A DNA stretch of 64,000 nucleotides, taken from the NCBI GenBank assembly GCA_913020115.1, contig CAJWBQ010000002.1, forward strand, positions 62,001-126,000, written 5' to 3'. Origin of the DNA: an uncultured Cellvibrionales bacterium (GTDB lineage Bacteria > Pseudomonadota > Gammaproteobacteria > Pseudomonadales > Cellvibrionaceae). The notes below the pieces were generated by a model. The model did not search any database. It saw nothing but the letters and a program-made list of their open reading frames with translations, and was not told where the DNA came from. How positions within the stretch are numbered: the stretch's first letter is position 1; each line of letters starts with the position of its first letter. The position numbers and the translations under genes were made by a program. Positions 1-7,788 of the stretch are shown piece by piece.

Positions 1-525
1 TAAGCGCTCCAAACGCTTAACACCCTGTACATCAATGGCGGTAAAAGGCTCGTCCAAAACCCAAACACGCGCAGGCGTTAGATGTAAGCGCGCGAGCGCC
101 ACGCGACGAAGCTGCCCAGCCGATAAGCTGTAGCACGGTACATTTTCAAAGCCTTCGAGGCCAACCTCGGCAAGCGCTTTATCTAAATCGAGTTGAGTAT
201 GCCCCTGACTCATACCACTGAACCAGGCCAGGTTCTCGCGCGCCGACAGGGCTTTTTTTACCGCCGGCAGGTGGCCTAGATACAACAAATGATTTAGGTA
301 ATCTAAGCGGCTGTCGACCAAGCTTTGCCCCTGCCACAAGATATCACCCTGGTAGTCACTAGACATCGTGGTAAGCAGACGAATGAGGCTGGTTTTACCA
401 CTGCCGTTGGGACCAACAATTTGCACAATATCACCACCTTCCAGAGACATTTGCAGGCCGGTAAACAGGCAGCGTTGATCGCGCTCGCAGGTAAGCTGTT
501 TAAGCTCCAGTAGAGTCGTGTTCAC
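1..525 (-). CDS. ccmA: Heme exporter ATP-binding protein CcmA (partial, 3' end beyond the window)
   Basis: ATPase of the CcmABCD transporter that, in system I cytochrome c maturation, releases haem-loaded CcmE at the inner membrane. Translating the minus strand from GTG at 525 gives 175 residues with Walker A GPNGSGKT (38-45), the ABC signature LSAGQ and Walker B VLDEPF near the cut end. E. coli CcmA is about 207 residues, so roughly 30 C-terminal residues are missing. The reading frame runs through position 1 without a stop. It is divergent from the fliK-like gene, an arrangement I recall from Pseudomonas ccm loci. The start is inferred: GTG is the first plausible start in frame and gives a family-like N-terminus. 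Confidence 0.93.
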   Translation of the reverse strand, partial: MNTTLLELKQLTCERDQRCLFTGLQMSLEGGDIVQIVGPNGSGKTSLIRLLTTMSSDYQGDILWQGQSLVDSRLDYLNHLLYLGHLPAVKKALSARENLAWFSGMSQGHTQLDLDKALAEVGLEGFENVPCYSLSAGQLRRVALARLHLTPARVWVLDEPFTAIDVQGVKRLERL

Positions 526-694
526 AGGTGATGAGGTCAAAAGCCATACTCGCGGTGGTTAATCAAGGATTGCAGCGCTTGAATTATGATCAATGGGGCA
601 CAAAGTTTTCTGCGCCTCGGCCGCTATAATAACAGACGCCGATCAATTGTGAATTAGGGCATAATAACTCAATAGTTAAAACTGGGCGCAAAGC

Positions 695-2440
695 ATGGAA
701 TTACCCCCCTTACCGCAAAATTCACTAAACAGTGGCGACACCGCTCGCGTGCCCAATGCCGCGGCGCTCACCAAACTGCTAGAAGTTGCGGTGGGCGAAA
801 CCCTAAGCGCGCGCGTAATTCAAGCAACTTTAGCCACAGAGAAACAGCGCGACCAACTTTTGCAGCAACTGCTGAGCAAACACCAGCCGCCTGGCGGTAC
901 GCCTGGCACAAAAACTCAAGCCCTTGCAGGACAACAAACTATTAGCCAGTCGCTCACTCAGGCATTGGCCCAAGCGGCTTATCAAGGCGGCGGTATACCG
1001 CGGCAAACGGTCATCCCCCCCGCTATTTTGTCGGCCATTGCCAAGTCTAGCCAAGACAGTCAGTTGCTCAAACTGCTGCAATCACCACAGTTGAAGCTGC
1101 TAGAGATGACAGTAAAGGGCAAGCCTGTCATTACCTACACCGACAAAGCCGTAAGCGCGGGTGAGCACTTAATGTTGAAAATGGCAGGCACCAATCGTTT
1201 GACGGTGATTGATACTCGCCTCTCCCAAAGCGCGGTGAAAAGCACTGTCGACAACAGCGCAAGAGCGGTGGTGCGCGACGCCTTACGCACCGCCCTACCC
1301 AACCAGCAAGGTTTGCAGAAAGTGCTCTCGGCCCTGCAGCAAGTGCACAGGCTTGCCAGCCCGATTAAACAGGCGGTAGTGCCACCGGCATTACAGTCCG
1401 GCATTCAAAAAGTGCTGGTTAATTTACCCAGCGTAAACCAACTGTCTAAGCCGGCGGGGGTTAAACAAGCACTGCAAAACAGCGGCGTACAGTTAGAAGC
1501 CAAGCTGGCGTCCCAGCTCAGCCCTAAAGGTCGCGAACAATTGGCCGCCCAAAAATCTCAAGCCTTTATTCCTTCCGCGACCACCGAAGCCAGCATAAAG
1601 AAACCTTCGTTGAACTTAAGAACTGCGCCTGCTGGTATAAAGCCAAATATTACCGCCCCCCTCAGGGGCCAAACTACTGCGATGGCAAACCCTAGCCCCA
1701 AACAAATGAACGCGACCTTAAGTGGAGATGTTAAATCTAACTTATTGAACGCTCTCACATCCTCAACGCACTCCCTCGGCAAACCGCTCGCGGCAGATGC
1801 CCAGGGTTTAGACCGCTTGTTTGCAGCAAGCCCAAAATTGGGCAATACCGATCAAGCACTACAACAACTGCTACAAAATATACTGCCCGGCCGAAATACC
1901 TCCTCCACCTTGAACACAGCTGAAGGTCATCGAGCCATTCGCAATCAACTGACTCAGGTTTTGCATCAAACCATTCTGGCCAGTTTAGCCAAAGTACAGA
2001 TGCAGCAGTTACACAGTTTGAGTCACTTGCAACTGACCGCCGATCAGGCCCTGCCCACACAGTCTTGGTTAATGGAGCTGCCTTTCAAATTTGGCAATGA
2101 GGTGCACAGTGTAGAAATACGCATCGACGACGAGTGGCAAGACCAAGAAGACGATGCAGGCAAGAATAAAAAAGTGCGTCAGTGGGAAGTGATGCTGTCT
2201 TTTGAACTTCCTGAAATGGGCAGTTTTTATGCACATCTAAAAATTATTGACGATGCAGTGTCGGCCAAGCTTTGGGCCGAGCAGAGTGAAACACTGAAAA
2301 AGGCCCAAGAGCACCTCACCGGTTTACGCGATCAACTCACAGCCAATGGCATTGAGGTAACTGACCTACAGTGCTTCCAAGGACAACCTGAGAAAAAGGC
2401 ACTGCAATTGGGTTATTCACTAGTGGATGTACGCACATGA
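695..2440 (+). CDS. FliK-like flagellar hook-length control domain protein
   Basis: The 581-residue product has a long, low-complexity Gln/Ala/Leu/Ser-rich first part (about 1-430). It ends in a globular region (about 440-570, starting near LQLTADQALPTQSWLMELPF) typical of the C-terminal Flg_hook domain of FliK. In FliK this domain contacts the export switch FlhB while the disordered part acts as a ruler. The gene overlaps the next one, an FlhB C-domain homologue, by ATGA, so the two are translationally coupled and probably work together. No other flagellar genes lie nearby, so this may be an accessory FliK rather than the main hook-length protein. The Shine-Dalgarno before ATG 695 is weak. 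Confidence 0.75.
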   Translation: MELPPLPQNSLNSGDTARVPNAAALTKLLEVAVGETLSARVIQATLATEKQRDQLLQQLLSKHQPPGGTPGTKTQALAGQQTISQSLTQALAQAAYQGGGIPRQTVIPPAILSAIAKSSQDSQLLKLLQSPQLKLLEMTVKGKPVITYTDKAVSAGEHLMLKMAGTNRLTVIDTRLSQSAVKSTVDNSARAVVRDALRTALPNQQGLQKVLSALQQVHRLASPIKQAVVPPALQSGIQKVLVNLPSVNQLSKPAGVKQALQNSGVQLEAKLASQLSPKGREQLAAQKSQAFIPSATTEASIKKPSLNLRTAPAGIKPNITAPLRGQTTAMANPSPKQMNATLSGDVKSNLLNALTSSTHSLGKPLAADAQGLDRLFAASPKLGNTDQALQQLLQNILPGRNTSSTLNTAEGHRAIRNQLTQVLHQTILASLAKVQMQQLHSLSHLQLTADQALPTQSWLMELPFKFGNEVHSVEIRIDDEWQDQEDDAGKNKKVRQWEVMLSFELPEMGSFYAHLKIIDDAVSAKLWAEQSETLKKAQEHLTGLRDQLTANGIEVTDLQCFQGQPEKKALQLGYSLVDVRT

Positions 2441-2721
2441 GCGAAAATACTCCCGACCTACAAAAAGCCGTAGCGCTGTTTTATGACGGTCAAAATACCC
2501 CTACAATTACCGCTAAAGGCGTGGGCGAACTGGCGGATGAAATTATTGATATCGCCCAACAGAATGACGTCCCCCTGTGTGATAACCCCGCCTTGATTGA
2601 CTTGCTCATGACACTGGAATTAGGGGATGAGATTCCCGAGACACTTTACATTGCCATTGCCCACATAATTTCCTTCGCTTGGCAATTGCAGGGAAAATCA
2701 CCCGACCAAGCCGAGCTGTAA
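2437..2721 (+). CDS. FlhB C-terminal-domain-like protein (EscU/YscU/FlhB switch family, soluble)
   Basis: A 94-residue protein matching only the cytoplasmic C-terminal domain of FlhB/YscU switch proteins. It carries AVALFYDGQNTPTITAKG (12-29), then VPLCDNPALIDLL and LELGDEIPETLYIAIA, the conserved core. The transmembrane part and the autocleaving NPTH site of full FlhB are absent, as in the short FhlB/YlqH relatives. The ATG overlaps the stop of the fliK-like gene (ATGA at 2437-2440). The inferred role is a partner of that FliK-like protein in substrate switching of flagellar or type III export. The family call is firm; the function of the short forms is poorly known. Confidence 0.82.
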   Translation: MSENTPDLQKAVALFYDGQNTPTITAKGVGELADEIIDIAQQNDVPLCDNPALIDLLMTLELGDEIPETLYIAIAHIISFAWQLQGKSPDQAEL

Positions 2722-2725
2722 CATT

Positions 2726-3175
2726 TTATTCATCGAGCGGTCGATTAAGAATTAGCGGACCACTGCCCTCCGCGGACAATTTGTCCTCAAGGTTGTATAT
2801 CGGGCAATTATCCATTGATAAACACCCGCAGCCAATGCAACCCGTAAGCGAATCTCGCAAGCGTTCAAGGTACGCTATTCGATCATTCAAGCCTTGCTGC
2901 CAGTGACGAGAGAGTCGCTGCCAGTCGGCCATGCTGAGTGCTCGATTATTGGGTAAGGCCGAAAACTCTTTAGCAATTTCCTGCAGGCTAATACCCATTT
3001 TTTGAGCGGCTTTAATCACAGACACCCGACGGAATACGTCTTTTTTGTAACGCCTCTGGTTACCCGCGTTACGCAAACTTCGAATTAGATCTTTTTTTTC
3101 GTAAAAATGCAGTGTCGACACCTTCACATCACATCGTTTTGCTACCTCTCCCACCGAAAAGTCTCGGTCTCTCAT
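2726..3175 (-). CDS. soxR: Redox-sensitive transcriptional activator SoxR
   Basis: MerR-family [2Fe-2S] activator that responds to redox-cycling compounds. The 149 residues begin with a MerR winged-helix domain (FSVGEVAKRCDVKVSTLHFYEKKDLI, 6-31), followed by a coiled-coil and the SoxR cysteine cluster C113-x2-C116-x-C118-x5-C124, with the same spacing as E. coli C119/C122/C124/C130. ATG 3175 is chosen because it gives the family N-terminus; an upstream start at 3208 would add 11 unrelated residues. It is divergent from a VOC gene across a perfect SoxR box. The partner regulator SoxS is not seen; outside the enterics SoxR usually controls its targets directly. Confidence 0.95.
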   Translation of the reverse strand: MRDRDFSVGEVAKRCDVKVSTLHFYEKKDLIRSLRNAGNQRRYKKDVFRRVSVIKAAQKMGISLQEIAKEFSALPNNRALSMADWQRLSRHWQQGLNDRIAYLERLRDSLTGCIGCGCLSMDNCPIYNLEDKLSAEGSGPLILNRPLDE

Positions 3176-3215
3176 AAGCACCCCCGAAATCCAAAAAAAT
3201 AATAGCAAAAAACAC

Positions 3216-3246
3216 TTTACCTCAACTTAAGTTGAGGTTCTATCCT
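3216..3246 (+). promoter_or_regulatory. SoxR-controlled promoter with perfect SoxR box
   Basis: CCTCAACTTAAGTTGAGG at 3220-3237 is an 18-bp perfect palindrome differing from the E. coli soxS operator only by swapped central bases. It sits between a -35 (TTTACC, 3216-3221) and a -10 (TATCCT, 3241-3246) separated by 19 bp, the overlong spacer characteristic of SoxR/MerR promoters. The promoter reads toward the VOC gene at 3291, whose AAGGA Shine-Dalgarno is at 3279-3283. Confidence 0.9.
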
Positions 3247-3290
3247 CTTAGTCAGATTACTTCCAAATCCAAAAAAACAAGGACAAGCCT

Positions 3291-3719
3291 GTGTTACATA
3301 TTGAACATTTAAATCTAGTAGTAAGAGACATTCCGGCCGCGCTCGCATTTTACCGTGCCGCTTTCCCCCACTGGGAAGTCCGTGGAGGTGGCGAGGGAAA
3401 CTGGTATGGCAAAGACAGAAATTGGGTGCACTTCGGCGATGAATACCAATATTTAACCTTTAACGATGACGGCGACGAAGACGGACGCAAGCACGAGGGT
3501 CATCAAGTGGGCGTGTCTCATTTTGCTTTTGTTACATCGGATATTGATGGCATTATTTCACGACTTACAGGCGCTGGTTATGAAATTGACAACAACGGCG
3601 CTGTAAATCCATTTCGGCGTAACGTGTACTTCATTGACCCCGCTGGGCTCGAAGTTGAATTTGTGCAATACAACAGTGATAAGCCATCAGAACGTAACCG
3701 TTACGACCCTGATAGCTAA
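3291..3719 (+). CDS. VOC (glyoxalase/bleomycin-resistance fold) family protein, SoxR target
   Basis: A 142-residue single-module vicinal-oxygen-chelate protein. It opens with LHIEHLNLVVRDIPAALAFYRAAFP (2-26), has the mid-domain HQVGVSHFAFVTSDIDGIISRL, and closes with NVYFIDPAGLEVEFVQY. The candidate metal ligands His5 and the Glu of LEVEFVQY are at the usual places. GTG at 3291 is preceded by AAGGA with a 7-nt gap. VOC proteins include glyoxalases, dioxygenases and drug-binding resistance proteins, and the substrate here cannot be read from the sequence. The SoxR operator directly upstream suggests a role in defence against redox-cycling compounds. Confidence 0.85.
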   Translation: MLHIEHLNLVVRDIPAALAFYRAAFPHWEVRGGGEGNWYGKDRNWVHFGDEYQYLTFNDDGDEDGRKHEGHQVGVSHFAFVTSDIDGIISRLTGAGYEIDNNGAVNPFRRNVYFIDPAGLEVEFVQYNSDKPSERNRYDPDS

Positions 3720-3742
3720 GCACATGAACTCTTTGGAGTGGG

Positions 3743-4075
3743 CTACTTGGCATCAACTAAGCTTGTCGCCCAAGTTTCTGCCCACTCGTGCAATGACAAT
3801 AGCTGAGAACCTAAACCTTGCCCCGTGTCAGACAGTGAATACCCCTCTTCGTCATGTACCACTAGATTGAGCTCTCGTAAAACTTTCAGACGTTTATTCA
3901 GCGAGGTGGGAGAGACCTTGTCGCAACGCTCACGCAAGGCCCGAAAATTCAAAGTTTCCTGCTTTAATTCCCATAGAATTCTTAAGGTCCAGCGCTCACC
4001 TAGAACGTCGAACAAGCGCATGATGGGGCGACCCGTAGAAGAACCTCGTACCGGTCTGGCCATTTTCGTTTCCAT
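3743..4075 (-). CDS. HxlR-family winged-helix transcriptional regulator
   Basis: A 110-residue regulator with the HxlR/MarR-like fold: IMRLFDVLGERWTLRILWEL (18-37), FRALRERCDKVSPTSLNKRLKVLRELNLVV (recognition helix and wing), then YSLSDTGQGL. It is divergent from the carboxymuconolactone-decarboxylase-like gene at 4170, with two copies of a CTACA-N5-TGTAG dyad between them, so it probably represses that gene and itself. The start may instead be the ATG at 4063, which has a GGAAA tract just before it. Many HxlR proteins sense quinones or aldehydes through cysteine; a single Cys (RERCDKVSP) is present. Confidence 0.88.
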   Translation of the reverse strand: METKMARPVRGSSTGRPIMRLFDVLGERWTLRILWELKQETLNFRALRERCDKVSPTSLNKRLKVLRELNLVVHDEEGYSLSDTGQGLGSQLLSLHEWAETWATSLVDAK

Positions 4076-4095
4076 TTAAACCACTCAAAAAAGCA

Positions 4096-4144
4096 TTGAC
4101 ACTACAGATTATGTAGCGCTATTGTATCGCTACACATTTTGTAG
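4096..4144 (+). promoter_or_regulatory. Promoter with duplicated CTACA-N5-TGTAG operator (putative HxlR site)
   Basis: TTGACA at 4096-4101 is followed 18 bp later by TATTGT (4120-4125). Two 15-bp dyads of the form CTACA-N5-TGTAG lie at 4102-4116 (in the spacer) and 4130-4144 (just downstream of the -10). They are centred 28 bp apart. Binding there would block the promoter reading toward 4170. Assignment to the adjacent HxlR protein is inferred from position. Confidence 0.7.
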
Positions 4145-4169
4145 CAAGAAGCTTAACACGGAGATGACT

Positions 4170-4715
4170 ATGTCGCAATTAACCCCCATCAAAGCACCCT
4201 TCTCAGCCGAGATTGGCAGCATTCTAGAAGCTTACCCCACCATGGACGGCTATCTACTTCAGCTGTTTAGAGTCTTTGGTAACAGCGCTCGCTTTTTAAC
4301 AAAAGGCATTCTAAACCTACTTGATAAAGACAGCCCTCTCACCCTTCGGCAACGAGAGATTGTAATTCTGCGCGTTACCGCAAACAATCACTGTGAATAT
4401 GAATGGGGGGTGCACGTAACGGCCTTTGCCAAACATGCCGGATTGAGTGAAGCACAAATACGGGCGAGTTATTTAAGTGACCACACATCCGCTTGTTGGA
4501 ACCAAGAAGAGCGCTCCTTGATTCAAGCCATTGATGAACTGTGTGAATCTGGCCGAATAAGCTCCAAATCTTACCAAGGTTTTAGTTCATTGTTCGACGT
4601 CAAGCAGCAACTTGAAATTTTTGCTCTCTGTGGCAACTACCACACAGTTAGCTTTGTGGCGAATACCTCAGGCTTAGACAATGAACCCTTTGCAGCGGTT
4701 TTTCCGAAAAGCTAA
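4170..4715 (+). CDS. Carboxymuconolactone decarboxylase / AhpD-like family protein
   Basis: A 181-residue helical protein of the CMD/AhpD superfamily. The core reads LRQREIVILRVTANNHCEYEWGVHVTAFAKHAGLSEAQI (59-97), with the family-typical Cys75 and YEW..H (77-82). The second Cys of the AhpD CxxC pair is absent, so this is the gamma-CMD-like subgroup rather than a peroxidase partner. ATG 4170 is chosen because CGGAG (4159-4163) lies 6 nt upstream; ATG 4164 would have no gap. Its likely control by the divergent HxlR regulator suggests an inducible role in handling an aromatic or quinone compound; the substrate is unknown. Confidence 0.82.
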   Translation: MSQLTPIKAPFSAEIGSILEAYPTMDGYLLQLFRVFGNSARFLTKGILNLLDKDSPLTLRQREIVILRVTANNHCEYEWGVHVTAFAKHAGLSEAQIRASYLSDHTSACWNQEERSLIQAIDELCESGRISSKSYQGFSSLFDVKQQLEIFALCGNYHTVSFVANTSGLDNEPFAAVFPKS

Positions 4716-4844
4716 GGCCATTGTGGGCATTGGGACTTGTATTCATTTGTAAAATCACTATAGAGTAAGAGCGAAATGTAAGCGCTATCATTTTCACTTA
4801 AATGATGCCCTATGCCCACTACATAAAACAAGGTTTGAGTCCTA

Positions 4845-6161
4845 ATGCGTCAATTTTCTCTATACACCGCTCTATGCTGTGCGATTATTTTGGGCGCATG
4901 TACATCTCAAAACCTGACATCATCAAAAAACAAACCACCTATGCAGGCCATCCCCGTCAGTCTCCAGAACGACAATGGCCAGTATCATATCAGCCGACAA
5001 GGCAGCCCTTATTTTATACAAGGTGGCGGTGGCAGCGGATCCATGGCCCTCCTCAAAGCCTCCGGCGGCAACTCAATTCGCACCTGGAGCAGCAACAATT
5101 CGAAATCGCTTTTGAACGAAGCCCAGCAACTTGGCTTGACGGTTATGCTGGGCTTAGATTTAGGGCACGAACGCCATGGTTTTAACTATGATGACGCGGC
5201 GGCGGTGGCCGCGCAAAAAGAGGCCATACGCGAACAAGTTCTTAAGTATAAAGATTATCCGGCATTGTTGGTCTGGGGTATCGGCAATGAAGTTGATCTA
5301 CATTACACCAATACCAATGTTTGGCATGCCGTTGAAGACATCGCCAAGATGATTAAACAACTGGACCCCAATCACCTGGTTACTACCGTTACCGCTGGAA
5401 TTGATCAAGCCAAAGCGCAACTCATTATGCAGCGTGTTCCGAGTATCGATTACTTAAGTATTAACATCTATGGCGGCTTAGAAAACCTGCCCCAACGATT
5501 GTTAGATATAGGTTACACCGGTGCTTATGTCGTCACAGAATGGGGCCCAAGCGGACATTGGCAGGTAGATAAAACCACTTGGTCTGCACCCATTGAACAA
5601 ACCAGCACTGAGAAAGCCGCGTCCTACCGCAGTCGCTACCAGCGCGGGATTGTCGCCGCATCAGACAGAGCGATTGGGTCCTACGCTTTTTTATGGGGGC
5701 AAAAGCAGGAAACAACACCAACTTGGTATGGTGTGTTTACTGAAAAAGGTCAGGCCAATGAAATCATCGACAGCTTACAATATCTGTGGGCGGGTCATTG
5801 GCCGCAGCAACGCGCGCCATCAATTGCCAACTACACGATCAACAATCTTCATGCTCGCGACAACATTCAACTAAGCGCCGGTGAAGTGTATCAAGCTAAA
5901 GTGGACATCATTCAACACGGCGCTGACACGCACAAGGTAGCCTGGGAAATTTTGCCTGAGAGTACCGATATTAAAGCTGGGGGAGACCCTGAGTCTAGGC
6001 CTAAAGGCGTCACCCGCTTTATTCTTATGCAAGACGAAAGCGGCAGCATGAGCTTTAATGCGCCCACCAAATCTGGCGCCTACCGCTTATTTGTTTCTAT
6101 TAGCAATGATGACAACAAAGTGGCTAATGCCAATATCCCATTTTATGTGCCTGAACAATAA
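4845..6161 (+). CDS. Exported lipoprotein glycoside hydrolase with GH clan A-type TIM barrel
   Basis: A 438-residue predicted lipoprotein (signal peptide with lipobox LGAC, lipidated Cys19). After a short linker the barrel carries an acid/base motif WGIGNEV (Asn148-Glu149) at the end of a beta-strand and a likely nucleophile in VVTEWGPSG (Glu232), the paired glutamates of GH2/GH5/GH17-like clan A enzymes. A C-terminal beta-rich module (about 330-438, SIANYTINNLHARDNIQLSAGEVYQ onward) resembles a carbohydrate-binding or Ig-like domain. It would be anchored to a membrane and act on extracellular or periplasmic glycan. The exact GH family and substrate cannot be fixed by eye. The start codon has only a weak Shine-Dalgarno. 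Confidence 0.75.
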   Translation: MRQFSLYTALCCAIILGACTSQNLTSSKNKPPMQAIPVSLQNDNGQYHISRQGSPYFIQGGGGSGSMALLKASGGNSIRTWSSNNSKSLLNEAQQLGLTVMLGLDLGHERHGFNYDDAAAVAAQKEAIREQVLKYKDYPALLVWGIGNEVDLHYTNTNVWHAVEDIAKMIKQLDPNHLVTTVTAGIDQAKAQLIMQRVPSIDYLSINIYGGLENLPQRLLDIGYTGAYVVTEWGPSGHWQVDKTTWSAPIEQTSTEKAASYRSRYQRGIVAASDRAIGSYAFLWGQKQETTPTWYGVFTEKGQANEIIDSLQYLWAGHWPQQRAPSIANYTINNLHARDNIQLSAGEVYQAKVDIIQHGADTHKVAWEILPESTDIKAGGDPESRPKGVTRFILMQDESGSMSFNAPTKSGAYRLFVSISNDDNKVANANIPFYVPEQ

Positions 6162-6211
6162 GACTGGCGCGCACAGGGACGAGCCGCCTGAGGTGATTGC
6201 TTAAACTCGAA

Positions 6212-6721
6212 TTAAGCCTGAGCTGAAAACGAAGCGTGGTAAGTAACCGCACCTTTTGGATAAGTACCTTGAAATAGTAGGGCCTGAAAGTATTCAGCTT
6301 GAACACCGGTAAAAACGAGGCCATCTATCGCTTTAAAACCAAATCGACGATAGTAATCGGGATCACCTAATAAAACACAGCCGCTGGCGTTGAGTTTTTT
6401 CAATTCTTCAAGGGCGGCAAGCACTAGCTTGGAACCAATGCCCTTACCTTGCTCATCTGGAAGCACGGAGAGCGGGCCCAAGCCAAACCAGCCAATTGAA
6501 CCATCCGATATCGCTACAGCTGACAAAGCGACATGCCCAATAATTCCAGTAGAATTTTCTGCGACAAGCGAAATTCTTAGCTCGCCGGAGTCTCGAAGAG
6601 ACTTCACAATGAATGGTTCTGTGTGATCTGTATGGGGCGCGTCAAGAAATGCGGCGACAGTGACCTCATTAATACTTTGACTGTCATTCGGTGTTTCTAA
6701 GCGAATATTAGTACTCAACAA
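6212..6721 (-). CDS. GNAT family N-acetyltransferase (YhbS-like)
   Basis: A 169-residue acetyltransferase. The acetyl-CoA pyrophosphate loop is seen as PLSVLPDEQGKGIGSKLVLAALEEL, preceded by IIGHVALSAVAI (beta-4) and followed by CVLLGDPDYYRRFGFKAI, the YhbS-type signature. The C-terminal half, YFQALLFQGTYPKGAVTYHASF, also matches YhbS relatives. The start is TTG: either 6721 or the adjacent TTG 6718, with AGGGAG 4 to 7 nt upstream. It is convergent with the glycosidase gene and shows no functional link to its neighbours. The acceptor substrate is unknown. Confidence 0.85.
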   Translation of the reverse strand: MLSTNIRLETPNDSQSINEVTVAAFLDAPHTDHTEPFIVKSLRDSGELRISLVAENSTGIIGHVALSAVAISDGSIGWFGLGPLSVLPDEQGKGIGSKLVLAALEELKKLNASGCVLLGDPDYYRRFGFKAIDGLVFTGVQAEYFQALLFQGTYPKGAVTYHASFSAQA

Positions 6722-6760
6722 AAATCTCCCTTTGAAGCAAGGCTAGTAGCGATTGTCATA

Positions 6761-7534
6761 CTAGTTTCCCTCCTCCTCACGCAAAGTTAGCACCTCATAC
6801 CCATCAGCCGTTACGGCCAGAGTATGCTCCCACTGAGCCGAAAGCTTCTTATCTTTGGTCACCACCGTCCAGCCATCTTTCTTAGTTTTCACCTTGCGAG
6901 CGCCTTGATTGACCATCGGCTCTATGGTGAATGTCATTCCCTCTTCTAGCATCATGCCAGATGAACGCTTCCCGTAGTGTAATACCTGAGGTTCTTCATG
7001 CATTTCACGACCAATACCATGACCGCAGTATTCTCTAACAACACTAAAGCCATTAGCTTCGGCGTGCTTTTGAATCGCGTACCCAATATCGCCTAGTGTG
7101 ACGCCTGGCTTTACCACCTTAATGCCGTGCCACATGGCCTCATAAGTTGTTTTAACCAATTTTTTGGCAATAGGTGAAACCTCGCCAAGCTGATACATTT
7201 TACTCGAATCCGCAATGAAGCCATTTTTCTCAAGTGTTATGTCAATATTAATAATACTACCCGCTTTTAATATCTGCGTTTCACTAGGAACACCGTGACA
7301 AACCACATCATTTACCGAGGTATTTAAAACATAAGGAAAGTCATACTGCCCTTTGCTGGCGGGGCGTGATTGCAAGTCCTTAACAATGAAGTCTTCAACG
7401 CGGTTATTGATGTCCATTGTGGAAATGCCGGCTTGGACATACCCATCTAACATAGCGAATACAGACGCAAGTAATTTCCCAGACACCCTCATCAAGGCAA
7501 GTTCTTCGGCCGTTTTAATTTTTGGACTAGCCAT
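6761..7534 (-). CDS. map: Type I methionine aminopeptidase (accessory copy paired with ParD-like protein)
   Basis: Removes N-terminal Met from nascent proteins. The 257 residues carry the full metal-ligand set: Asp98 (NIDIT), Asp109 (FIADSS), His172 (CGHGIGREMHEEP), Glu205 (FTIEPM) and Glu236 (QWEHT), plus substrate His80 (VCHGVP). Length and motifs are those of an active MetAP-Ia. The gene is not beside rpsB/tsf, where the housekeeping map of most gammaproteobacteria lies. Instead it overlaps by 8 bp the upstream ParD-like gene (7527-7534), so both are one transcript. It is therefore probably a second Map; that inference needs the rest of the genome. Confidence 0.93.
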   Translation of the reverse strand: MASPKIKTAEELALMRVSGKLLASVFAMLDGYVQAGISTMDINNRVEDFIVKDLQSRPASKGQYDFPYVLNTSVNDVVCHGVPSETQILKAGSIINIDITLEKNGFIADSSKMYQLGEVSPIAKKLVKTTYEAMWHGIKVVKPGVTLGDIGYAIQKHAEANGFSVVREYCGHGIGREMHEEPQVLHYGKRSSGMMLEEGMTFTIEPMVNQGARKVKTKKDGWTVVTKDKKLSAQWEHTLAVTADGYEVLTLREEEGN

Positions 7535-7733
7535 CGATTAGACCCTTAATCGAATTGAGCTCAGTCAGCAAAAGCTTTTTCATTATGTCGTTATATGCAA
7601 GCTCAGGATTAACTTCTGCCAGTGCACCAACTTTGATCCAAAACTCAGCTTGAGCGTTAATTGAGCGCGACATTGCACTGCTAGCTTGGCGAATTTCTTC
7701 GTGTAAATCATCTGATATTTTTACAATACCCAC
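7527..7733 (-). CDS. ParD-like (ribbon-helix-helix antitoxin-like) small protein
   Basis: A 68-residue protein, MGIVKISDDLHEEIRQASSAMSRSINAQAEFWIKVG, matching the ParD-like family, whose N-terminus resembles a ribbon-helix-helix DNA-binding fold. The GTG start at 7733 has AAGGGA about 7 nt upstream. The stop lies inside the start of map, an 8-bp overlap. Instead of a RelE/ParE toxin, the downstream partner is methionine aminopeptidase. A palindrome ATATAC-G-GTATAT in the promoter suggests autoregulation, as in toxin-antitoxin operons. Whether it controls Map activity or only map transcription is unknown. Confidence 0.8.
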   Translation of the reverse strand: MGIVKISDDLHEEIRQASSAMSRSINAQAEFWIKVGALAEVNPELAYNDIMKKLLLTELNSIKGLIDG

Positions 7734-7760
7734 AGGCTCTTCCCTTGGCGAAATATACGA

Positions 7761-7788
7761 ATCATATACGGTATATATACATTGTCAA
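7761..7788 (-). promoter_or_regulatory. Promoter and palindromic operator of the ParD-like/map unit
   Basis: On the minus strand TTGACA (7788-7783) and TATGAT (7766-7761) are separated by 16 bp. The palindrome ATATAC-G-GTATAT (7764-7776) covers the spacer/-10 junction, and a further ATATACG half-site lies at 7753-7759. This layout is what autorepression by the RHH-like product would need. The -35/-10 match is good; the regulator assignment is inferred. Confidence 0.65.

Noticed and set aside
1558..2060. Minus-strand ORFs of 95 and 101 codons inside the fliK-like gene.
   Set aside because: They are shadows of the biased Gln/Ala-rich coding sequence on the other strand.
4802..5185. A 127-codon plus-strand ORF overlapping the start of the lipoprotein glycosidase gene.
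   Set aside because: It lies in a different frame inside a gene with a clear lipoprotein signal and catalytic motifs.
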